Below are positions 5,477-9,572 of a stretch of 10,627 nucleotides of DNA, in pieces. Source of the stretch: Pseudomonadota bacterium (GTDB taxonomy: Bacteria > Pseudomonadota > Gammaproteobacteria > Burkholderiales > Thiobacillaceae); the NCBI GenBank assembly GCA_021802595.1, contig JAJZRT010000034.1, positions 1 through 10,627 on the forward strand, written 5' to 3'. The translations under genes were made by a program, and so were the position numbers. Below the pieces are notes generated by a model. It saw only the letters and a program-made list of their open reading frames with translations, did not search any database and was not told the DNA's origin. The first letter of the stretch is position 1, and every line of letters starts with the position of its first letter.

Positions 5477-5609
5477 CATCGGCCCGCACGTCTGGATTCT
5501 TGATCCCCAGCGCCAATAGGCTACGTGTGTCCTGAAGGCGCTTCTCGATTTCCGAGATCGCAGCGTCATCGAGGAAATTCAAAAAACCCTTCCAGAAATC
5601 CTTGTCCAT
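5415..5609 (-). CDS. 64-aa hypothetical protein
   Basis: A short helical protein starts MDKDFWKGFLNFLDD and continues with a probable coiled-coil or amphipathic helix (EIEKRLQDTRSLL; ANRIVRFLEQELLL). There is no membrane span. GGAGGAG lies 5-8 nt before the start at 5609, and hairpin L9 and leader B precede it, so it has the same leader architecture as the other unit heads. Its 3' end overlaps the plus-strand 73-aa gene by 62 nt in convergent orientation, so antisense interference is possible. It is apparently a single-gene unit. Function unknown. Confidence 0.7.
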   Translation of the reverse strand: MDKDFWKGFLNFLDDAAISEIEKRLQDTRSLLALGIKNPDVRADANRIVRFLEQELLLRQSRHN

Positions 5610-5630
5610 CGTGCTCCTCCTTTGGATGTC

Positions 5631-5676
5631 AAAAGGGGGAGCGCACGATCCCAGTAGGGAGCGAACTCCCCATGGG
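5631..5676 (-). promoter_or_regulatory. Leader hairpin L9 with UUCG loop and alternative arm
   Basis: On the minus strand GGGAG-TTCG-CTCCC makes a very stable tetraloop hairpin (5657-5670). The same GGGGAG can instead pair with the distal GCTCCCC, which is followed by CTTTT (5631-5641). The distal GCTCC plus CTTT is also complementary to AAAGGAGGAGC at the ribosome site of the 64-aa gene. This is the clearest case in the window of mutually exclusive pairings. Confidence 0.7.
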
Positions 5677-5680
5677 GTAG

Positions 5681-5719
5681 AAAAGGAATAGCCCCATGAC
5701 CGAAGTCAGAGGGGGCTAT
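5681..5719 (-). terminator. Attenuator-like terminator inside leader B
   Basis: On the minus strand AGCCCC, then TGAC-TTCG-GTCA, then GGGGCT form a long stem capped by a UUCG tetraloop and followed by ATTCCTTTT. It lies between the P3 motif of copy B and hairpin L9, in the roughly 140 extra nucleotides that only this leader has. Confidence 0.65.
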
Positions 5720-5847
5720 GAGGTACTACTGTGCGGCAGGTGTTCAGCCTGCAGCTACTGCTGGGCGCTATGAGAGGCAACAGAGCGGTTTAGACACTGT
5801 GGCGACTGGGTTAGAGTCAGCTCTCAGGGAGTTCCAGGTGAACAACG

Positions 5848-5938
5848 GTATCCCGGGCCGAAGCCGTACCAGTTTCAGGGATTCACTGGTTGCATGCCAC
5901 AAGGGCAAGGGCGTGTGTTTGATTAGCAGCGAACACAC
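5848..5938 (-). promoter_or_regulatory. Structured RNA leader, copy B
   Basis: On the minus strand P2 is GTGTGTT/AACACAC (5913-5938). P3 is ACCAGT, loop GAATCCCTGAA, ACTGGT (5868-5890). CCCGGGATAC follows, whose GGGAT (5850-5854) can pair with the loop ATCCC. P2 has a wholly different sequence from copies A and C but the same position and pairing. It precedes the 64-aa gene; the stretch between is occupied by an attenuator-like hairpin and L9. Nothing coding was seen from 5610 to 6021. Confidence 0.7.
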
Positions 5939-5988
5939 AAACGCTGGAACAAACTGTTTTTCCGAAGCCTGGATTTGCCGGGCTTGGG

Positions 5989-6010
5989 AAAAACCCCTCC
6001 GAAGAGGGGT
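5989..6010 (-). terminator. Intrinsic terminator of the DUF3577 unit
   Basis: On the minus strand CCCCTC-TTCG-GAGGGG is followed by TTTTT, a textbook intrinsic terminator with a UUCG loop, 11 nt after the stop of the 37-aa microprotein gene. Confidence 0.9.
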
Positions 6011-6021
6011 AGGGTTTTGAC

Positions 6022-6135
6022 CTAGGGCTTCTCGTGATGCTTGCCGTGGCCGCGGACGAATATGAAATACACCGCCCAGCCGACCAAGGACAGACCGAAG
6101 ATTACCCAAAGAAACGAATAATCAATCGACATCAT
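6022..6135 (-). CDS. 37-aa single-span membrane microprotein, paralogue 2
   Basis: The product begins MMSIDYSFLW, has one hydrophobic helix (residues 8-27, with GLSLVGWAVYFIF) and ends in a basic, His-rich tail VRGHGKHHEKP. It closely resembles the 36-aa protein encoded just upstream: both have YxxLW near the start and the identical run VYFIFVRG at the membrane exit. The TAG of that gene ends one nucleotide before this ATG, and no ribosome site is seen, so translation should depend on termination-reinitiation. The positive-inside rule predicts a periplasmic N-terminus and cytoplasmic tail. Function unknown; tail histidines might bind metal. Confidence 0.7.
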   Translation of the reverse strand: MMSIDYSFLWVIFGLSLVGWAVYFIFVRGHGKHHEKP

Positions 6136-6136
6136 A

Positions 6137-6247
6137 CTAGTGCTTATCGTGGCGCTGGTCGGGCCCGCGGACGAATATGAAATACACTCCCCACAAGAGT
6201 ACCGACAAAATACTCAGGGCAATCCATAAAGGCGTGTAGTCCATCAT
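6137..6247 (-). CDS. 36-aa single-span membrane microprotein, paralogue 1
   Basis: The product starts MMDYTPLWIALSIL, has one transmembrane helix (about residues 6-25) and a polar tail VRGPDQRHDKH. Its start overlaps the stop of the 70-aa gene by 4 nt (ATGA). GAGGAG lies 6 nt upstream, a strong ribosome site, and a second ATG follows immediately. The run VYFIFVRG is shared with the next gene and is also conserved at DNA level (CGCGGACGAATATGAAATAC on the plus strand in both), which points to tandem duplication. Proteins this short with one span often serve as regulators or subunits of larger membrane complexes. Which complex is not evident here. Confidence 0.72.
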   Translation of the reverse strand: MMDYTPLWIALSILSVLLWGVYFIFVRGPDQRHDKH

Positions 6248-6456
6248 TCCGTACTCCTCAAAAGAATTACTGCTGCCCACTCCATTTCCGCAAAGAAAAC
6301 CAGGGAAATGAGCGTACCAACAATATCTCTCGCGTGCAGCGCAGTATAGCCGACATAAGCGAATTGTGCCGTGGCAATAAGCCGGGCCGTTTCCGCCAAA
6401 TGCTTGGCTTGCTCCGCGTTCAACGAGCGGAACACCTTGTGCTTGAGCCAGTTCAT
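6244..6456 (-). CDS. 70-aa small membrane protein
   Basis: The N-terminus is basic (MNWLKHKVFRSLNAEQAKHL) and is followed by two hydrophobic stretches: LIATAQFAYVGYTAL at about residues 26-40 and IVGTLISLVFFAEMEWAAVILL at about 46-67. It is therefore probably a two-span membrane protein. The start overlaps the DUF3577 stop by 4 nt (ATGA) and its own stop overlaps the 36-aa gene by 4 nt, so all four genes of this unit are tightly coupled. The layout resembles the 84-aa membrane gene in the unit to the right, which also begins with a cationic helix. No family is recognised. Confidence 0.72.
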   Translation of the reverse strand: MNWLKHKVFRSLNAEQAKHLAETARLIATAQFAYVGYTALHARDIVGTLISLVFFAEMEWAAVILLRSTE

Positions 6457-6875
6457 GATGCCACGACTTCGGCATCGCTCACTGGCAGCGTCACGGGCTC
6501 GCCATCGACCTTGGCAAACTTTACTTTCAGCAGACGCCCTTTGATGGTTACGCCTGTTTGGCCACGACGTTCCCCATTTTCATAGGTGAACTGTTCCGCA
6601 TAGATGTCGCCGATCTTGAAGCCGACGATGACCTTTTTCTTGTCATCGGCCACGGCCGGTGCAAGCAGGTCAACCCACTTCTTCGCTTCGGCGCCACTCA
6701 CGCGGCAATCGAACTTCGTGTAGTTCACGTCGTCCGAGTCGCCACGCATGGCGGCTATGGTGCAGGCCATGAACGCCTCGCCTTTCTTCGGCTTCACCAA
6801 GCGGATCCGGTCAAGATAACCGACGCCTTCGGTGTGCAGGTCGAAAAAAGCTTTGGTTTGGGCTTGGGTTTGCAT
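6453..6875 (-). CDS. DUF3577 / STY4534-type ICE protein
   Basis: The 140-aa protein fits the DUF3577 family, also annotated as STY4534-family ICE replication protein. It has FFDLHTEGVGYLDRIRLV and KKGEAFMACTIAAMRGDSDD near the N-terminus, then YTKFDCRVSGAEAKKWVDLL, VIVGFKIGDIYAEQFTYENG, and GVTIKGRLLKVKFAKVDGE toward the C-terminus. The single-domain all-beta look suggests an OB-like, possibly single-strand DNA-binding fold; this is inference. It is known mainly from ICE replication or maintenance regions. The start at 6875 has TGGAG 8 nt upstream. It heads a four-gene unit under leader C and hairpin L10. Confidence 0.9.
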   Translation of the reverse strand: MQTQAQTKAFFDLHTEGVGYLDRIRLVKPKKGEAFMACTIAAMRGDSDDVNYTKFDCRVSGAEAKKWVDLLAPAVADDKKKVIVGFKIGDIYAEQFTYENGERRGQTGVTIKGRLLKVKFAKVDGEPVTLPVSDAEVVAS

Positions 6876-6896
6876 GATGATCTCCATTCAATAAAG

Positions 6897-6945
6897 AAAA
6901 AAAGGGAGACCATCCCCCCGTAGGGAGTTGATGCTCCCCATGGGG
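6897..6945 (-). promoter_or_regulatory. Leader hairpin L10 with long U-tract
   Basis: On the minus strand ACCCCATGGGGAG is followed by two possible partners for GGGAG: CTCCC after a 6-nt loop (6923-6939), and a second CTCCC (6904-6908) followed by seven T residues. The interval between them contains GGGGGG, which can pair with the first CTCCC, so terminator and anti-terminator forms exclude each other. It precedes the DUF3577 gene. Confidence 0.7.
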
Positions 6946-6962
6946 TGGTAGGTACTGCGACT

Positions 6963-7054
6963 GTATCCCGGGCCTTGCGACCGAACCAGTCTCAGGGATT
7001 CACTGGTTTCCAAGGGCGATGCGTAACGTGCATCGATCGGGCTGAACCTCAGCC
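6963..7054 (-). promoter_or_regulatory. Structured RNA leader, copy C, before the DUF3577 gene
   Basis: On the minus strand: P1 is GGCT, loop GAGGTTC, AGCC (7040-7054). P2 is GATGC/GCATC (7018-7034). P3 is ACCAGT, loop GAATCCCTGAG, ACTGGT (6985-7007). CCCGGGATAC follows with the pseudoknot partner GGGAT. Copies A and C share P1 and P2 closely, with one compensatory change in P1. Its place upstream of a DUF3577 gene agrees with the computationally described DUF3577 RNA motif, which I recall by name but could not compare. Confidence 0.75.
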
Positions 7055-7110
7055 GGGGTGTAACATCGTTAAGGCCGGTGGCCTTTCTCCAGCGCGGGAT
7101 GGCGCGTTCG

Positions 7111-7131
7111 AGAAAAGCCCCGAAGGGCTTG
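7111..7131 (-). terminator. Intrinsic terminator after the 57-aa gene
   Basis: On the minus strand AAGCCC-TTCG-GGGCTTTT is a stem with UUCG loop and T-run, 9 nt after the stop of the 57-aa gene. It separates this unit from leader C. A further AAGGCC/GGCCTT hairpin lies just beyond. Confidence 0.8.
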
Positions 7132-7138
7132 GGGGGAA

Positions 7139-7312
7139 CTACTGCGCGGTGATGTGTCTGCCATGCGCATCGTCAGCTTCGGCTGATGTGGCATGACGCT
7201 TCTTTCTTTCCTGTGGCTTATCTCTGCCGAGATACATCACTACGGCCGCCATCAGCACCAATCCGCCTGCCATGGCGAGAAACATCAGGTTAATTGCGAC
7301 AAAAGTGGACAT
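7139..7312 (-). CDS. 57-aa single-span membrane protein
   Basis: The product starts MSTFVAINLMFLAMAGG and forms one long hydrophobic helix up to VVMYLG (residues 4-29), then a basic stretch RDKPQERKKRH and a polar tail with several histidines. The basic flank predicts a cytoplasmic C-terminus. TGGAG lies 8 nt before the start at 7312, supporting this ORF despite its size. It lies 62 nt downstream of the 84-aa membrane gene and is followed by an intrinsic terminator, so it is the last gene of that unit. It is similar in build to the 36- and 37-aa microproteins but without their VYFIFVRG run. Function unknown. Confidence 0.65.
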   Translation of the reverse strand: MSTFVAINLMFLAMAGGLVLMAAVVMYLGRDKPQERKKRHATSAEADDAHGRHITAQ

Positions 7313-7374
7313 GATTCGTCTCCATCAATACTGCAAGTATATGAAATACGCCCATTAATTCCACCTCTCCCGGA

Positions 7375-7629
7375 TTAACCGCTATCCAGACCCGGCCCTT
7401 CGGCTTCCTTTTTGGCTGCATCAAGTGCTTCCGTAGCTTTGTAGACCAGGTATAGCGCAACGAGTTGCATCGCCAGAAACCAAGCGGCCGCCATACCAAA
7501 CGAAGCCTTGGTGTTGTCGAACCAGCCGAACACGTGATTGGCCGCCAACACCGCGCCAGAAGCATAGGAGAGCTTCTTCAGCTCGCTCGCCAGACTCAGC
7601 AACAGCGCATGTTCAATGTTCTTCTTCAT
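7375..7629 (-). CDS. 84-aa small membrane protein
   Basis: The protein starts MKKNIEHALLLSLASELKK, has a moderately hydrophobic region (LSYASGAVLAANHVFGWF, about 20-37) and a clear transmembrane helix (ASFGMAAAWFLAMQLVALYLVY, about 42-63), and ends in a charged tail. One or two spans are likely. The start at 7629 is preceded by AAAAGGAG at good spacing; an upstream in-frame ATG falls closer to the hairpin and is rejected. It is the first gene after leader D and hairpin L11, and shares a plan (charged N-terminal helix, then two hydrophobic segments) with the 70-aa protein. No family recognised. Confidence 0.7.
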   Translation of the reverse strand: MKKNIEHALLLSLASELKKLSYASGAVLAANHVFGWFDNTKASFGMAAAWFLAMQLVALYLVYKATEALDAAKKEAEGPGLDSG

Positions 7630-7650
7630 ATGCACTCTCCTTTTCAAAAT

Positions 7651-7698
7651 AAAAAAGGGGAGTGCTGTCCCGATACGAGGGGAGCAAACTCCCCTCTG
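7651..7698 (-). promoter_or_regulatory. Leader hairpin L11 with U-tract
   Basis: On the minus strand GGGGAG-TTTG-CTCCCC is a compact hairpin (7679-7694). The same GGGGAG can pair with a second CTCCCC (7657-7662) followed by TTTTTT, giving a terminator-like alternative. It precedes the 84-aa gene's ribosome site by about 15 nt. Confidence 0.7.
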
Positions 7699-7716
7699 GG
7701 GTTATGAACATCGACT

Positions 7717-7809
7717 GTATCCCGGGTCTTGCGACCGAACCAGTCTCAGGGATTCACTGGTTTCCGAAAGGGCGCCTTGTCAGGCAAAGGGCGCGGTCAT
7801 TCCCTGACC
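7717..7809 (-). promoter_or_regulatory. Structured RNA leader, copy D
   Basis: On the minus strand: GGTCA/TGACC with a 5-nt loop (7795-7809), then a GCGCC-TT/AAGGCGC hairpin at the P2 position (about 7772-7794). P3 follows as ACCAGT, loop GAATCCCTGAG, ACTGGT (7739-7761), and CCCGGGATAC carries the pseudoknot partner. The P3 segment is nearly identical to copy C, while the P2 position holds a different stem. Confidence 0.7.
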
Positions 7810-7847
7810 GCACGGGGGCTTAGGTAGCCATCCAAAACTGTGCCAAG

Positions 7848-7875
7848 CCTATACCACAATGCGCGAATAAATCAA
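7848..7875 (-). promoter_or_regulatory. Candidate sigma-70 promoter for leader D
   Basis: On the minus strand TTGATT (7870-7875) and TATAGG (7848-7853) are spaced by 16 nt, and TGG before TATAGG forms an extended -10. It overlaps the stop codon of the 107-aa gene and lies about 40 nt before the first leader hairpin. No equally good promoter was seen before leaders A, B or C. Confidence 0.4.
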
Positions 7876-8195
7876 GCGCCGTCGCGTGGCCGAAAGGGGA
7901 GGATGTTGCGCGGGCCCTCATACAGGTCCGCGCGGGGGTTAAGTTCAGAGAGTTCCGCCACCGGCACCCAGGCCTCGTGCCAGACGATCTTCTCCGAGAA
8001 CAAGACCTCGTCTGCTTGCACCTCCTCCGGCAGGTCGTCCACGTCGGGCGTATCGTCGGGCAGGTGCTCGTCGTAGCCGACTAGGCGGTGCTCGCGCCGC
8101 ACCTCGAGTATCTTGCAAAATCCGTGGACGCGGTGCTTCGCATAGGCGCCCACCGGGCAGTTGATGCGTCCCAGGGGAATCACGTTTCCAGTCAT
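7872..8195 (-). CDS. 107-aa hypothetical protein, possible SH3-like barrel
   Basis: The protein starts MTGNVIPLGRINCPVGAY. Residues about 20-42 (KHRVHGFCKILEV...RLVGYD) recall the small beta-barrel of CarD/TRCF-type or DUF3553-like proteins, in which a His/Gly start is followed by short strands. This resemblance is weak. A strongly acidic middle (residues 42-65) is followed by EAWVPVAELSEL and a C-terminus ILPFRPRDG. The start has AAAGGAGG 6 nt upstream and overlaps the 334-aa gene by 4 nt (ATGA), so it is coupled to it. It probably works with that DNA-binding-type protein. Function not known. Confidence 0.72.
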   Translation of the reverse strand: MTGNVIPLGRINCPVGAYAKHRVHGFCKILEVRREHRLVGYDEHLPDDTPDVDDLPEEVQADEVLFSEKIVWHEAWVPVAELSELNPRADLYEGPRNILPFRPRDGA

Positions 8196-9196
8196 CGGGT
8201 GCCTCCTTTGTTCGTTGCTTGTTGGTTGGTTTTCGCCAGGCGGGCGGCCATCACGCAGGTGGTGACGTGGCGTACCAGTTCGCCATGGCGCTCCATAAGC
8301 GCCGCCTTGGCCGCCTCGAAACGGAGGACAAATTCCTGCGCCGCCGCTGCGGCGGTCATCCCGGACCTCACGGCGCTTACGATGTCGTCATCGCTGTAGG
8401 CCAGCATGTCGCGAATGAGCGTCTCGACATAGTATTCCACGTCATCGCCCGCCCGGGCAGTGCGCAGTTTTCCTATCTCGTAGGATAAAAGGCCATCGTG
8501 GCGCAAGTGGTAGGCCAACAGCACGGCATCCGTGGCCGACAGATTCGGGAGGAAGGATTTCCTGGCCTGTGCCGCTGCTTGGCGACGGGCCTCCTCTTCG
8601 GCCTTGAGCCGCTTGGCGCTTGAGTTCACCCTATCCTTGGCGGCGCCTGCCGCCTGGCCCAAGTCGGCCAAGATATGGGCCGCCTCATCCAAATGCAATG
8701 TCTCGGTGGCGCTGAGCAGCGCTTGATCCCCATAGGCTTTCAGGAGATCCCGAATGATGGATTTCGCGGTTTGGGTTTGACGTGAAATCAGGCTCATCGC
8801 CTTGGCCTGCTCCTCGGCCGTCCATGAATGGTCGATCTTGACCCGTGCCCCGGTTTTCCAGTCGGGGCGGGTGGTGAAGGATTCCACCAGCTTTTCGACT
8901 CGGTCATGGTGTGAGATCGGCGTGGAGGGCGTCCTCTTTGGCGTCTTAGGCGGGCGCGTTCGTGCTTCTTTGCAGGCCACCTCGCGTGCCAGCAGCGCCT
9001 GTTCGCGGGCGTCGAGGTCGGCCGCCCGGCGGGCGAGCGCCAGTTCCCGGTCCGCCAGCTGACCCGGTGCCTCCGCCCGGAGGTTTTGCAAGGTTTGCTG
9101 TTGCTCATCGGTGAGCCACAAGGTGATTTGACGCAGGCCTCGCGCCCTCATGCGCGCCTTGAAGGCGGCTTGGCGATCTTTAACTGGTGTGGCCAT
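8192..9196 (-). CDS. 334-aa coiled-coil protein with N-terminal DNA-binding-like segment
   Basis: The N-terminus (DRQAAFKARMRARG, then RQITLWLTDEQQQTLQNL, residues 7-39) looks like a ribbon-helix-helix unit: a short strand followed by a helix. A charged coiled coil follows (about 45-80), then a Pro-rich linker (81-93). A mixed middle contains FTTRPDWKTGARVKID. A second charged helix rich in Lys, Glu and Ala spans about 185-213. The helical C-terminus includes an Ala-rich MTAAAAAQEF. Plasmid KfrA proteins also join a DNA-binding head to a long coiled coil, but the sequence is not clearly KfrA. GGAAAG precedes the start by 4-10 nt, and a 34-bp palindrome overlaps that site, suggesting autoregulation. 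Coupled to the 107-aa gene by a 4-nt overlap. Confidence 0.72.
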   Translation of the reverse strand: MATPVKDRQAAFKARMRARGLRQITLWLTDEQQQTLQNLRAEAPGQLADRELALARRAADLDAREQALLAREVACKEARTRPPKTPKRTPSTPISHHDRVEKLVESFTTRPDWKTGARVKIDHSWTAEEQAKAMSLISRQTQTAKSIIRDLLKAYGDQALLSATETLHLDEAAHILADLGQAAGAAKDRVNSSAKRLKAEEEARRQAAAQARKSFLPNLSATDAVLLAYHLRHDGLLSYEIGKLRTARAGDDVEYYVETLIRDMLAYSDDDIVSAVRSGMTAAAAAQEFVLRFEAAKAALMERHGELVRHVTTCVMAARLAKTNQQATNKGGTR

Positions 9197-9205
9197 GGTA
9201 ACTTT

Positions 9206-9239
9206 CCTGCTAATCCGTTACTGGTAACAGCTTAGCAGG
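9206..9239. promoter_or_regulatory. 34-bp nested palindrome, probable operator
   Basis: CCTGCTAA (9206-9213) and TTAGCAGG (9232-9239) form perfect outer arms. GTTAC (9217-9221) and GTAAC (9224-9228) form perfect inner arms about the same centre. Another GGTAAC lies at 9197-9202, next to the start codon. The palindrome ends about 10 nt before the 334-aa gene start and touches its ribosome site, the classical place for a repressor operator. Confidence 0.75.
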
Positions 9240-9291
9240 GGCTCTGGCCGTGAGCAAGCTGATTTATCTCAAACCCTCGTCGGTGCCCGGG

Positions 9292-9402
9292 CGCCGAGGG
9301 TAACCCACCGGGTTATCCTCGGCGTAGGGCGCAAGGCTGTGGACAACTCGCGGTCCCGCAGGGCTGTCCACCGGGCGTGCGCGGTGGACAGGAGAGTTGT
9401 CC
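9292..9402. repeat. Cluster of nested inverted repeats, possible origin-like or recombination site
   Basis: Three dyads lie within 111 bp. The first has 15-bp arms (9292-9306 with 9310-9324, one G-T mismatch) around a 3-nt centre. A second pair, TGGACAACTC and GAGTTGTCCA (9340-9349 and 9394-9403), encloses a third, CTGTCCACCG and CGGTGGACAG (9364-9373 and 9382-9391). The words TGTCCAC, TTGTCCA and TTGTCCACAG recur and resemble DnaA boxes (TTATNCACA) with mismatches. The block lies in the non-coding interval between the ATPase and the coiled-coil gene. It could be an origin, a transfer or partition site, or a terminator array. Confidence 0.6.
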
Positions 9403-9452
9403 AGCAGCGGTAGGACGGAGCCTGATTTCCAGCCTGCGTTGCGATAGGTTTT

Positions 9453-9572
9453 GAACCCGGCATCGTGGCCAACCCTGTGACGGCTCAGGCAGTCGTATCT
9501 CAGCCGCCGATTGCGGAACAGAGTGACGACACGGCCCTGGGTTCGCTTCTCGATCTGTTCGATGCTATTCAC
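9453..9572 (-). pseudogene. Possible remnant of a type I restriction R-subunit N-terminus
   Basis: A GTG start overlaps the ATPase stop by 4 nt (GTGA). The first 27 residues (NSIEQIEKRTQGRVVTLFR, then LRYDCLS) resemble the start of HsdR-type proteins as I recall it (RTQNRVxxLFRxxLGYxYL). The resemblance fades after about 40 residues, and the frame then runs through the inverted repeats to a stop at 9264. An HsdR protein normally has about 1000 residues, so this would be a short leftover. The identification is tentative; chance or a distinct short gene is not excluded. Confidence 0.35.

Noticed and set aside
5768..6109. 113-codon minus-strand frame
   Set aside because: It crosses the intrinsic terminator at 5989-6010 and leader B, and overlaps the 37-aa microprotein gene in another frame.
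3452..7809. CRISPR array suggested by repeated about 50-nt blocks
   Set aside because: Copies are hundreds to thousands of bases apart, differ at covarying positions and each precedes a gene, unlike regular repeat-spacer units.
9264..9572. Full 102-codon frame as an intact gene
   Set aside because: The second half lies in strong inverted repeats and reads as low-complexity Pro/Arg sequence; only the first about 40 codons resemble a protein.
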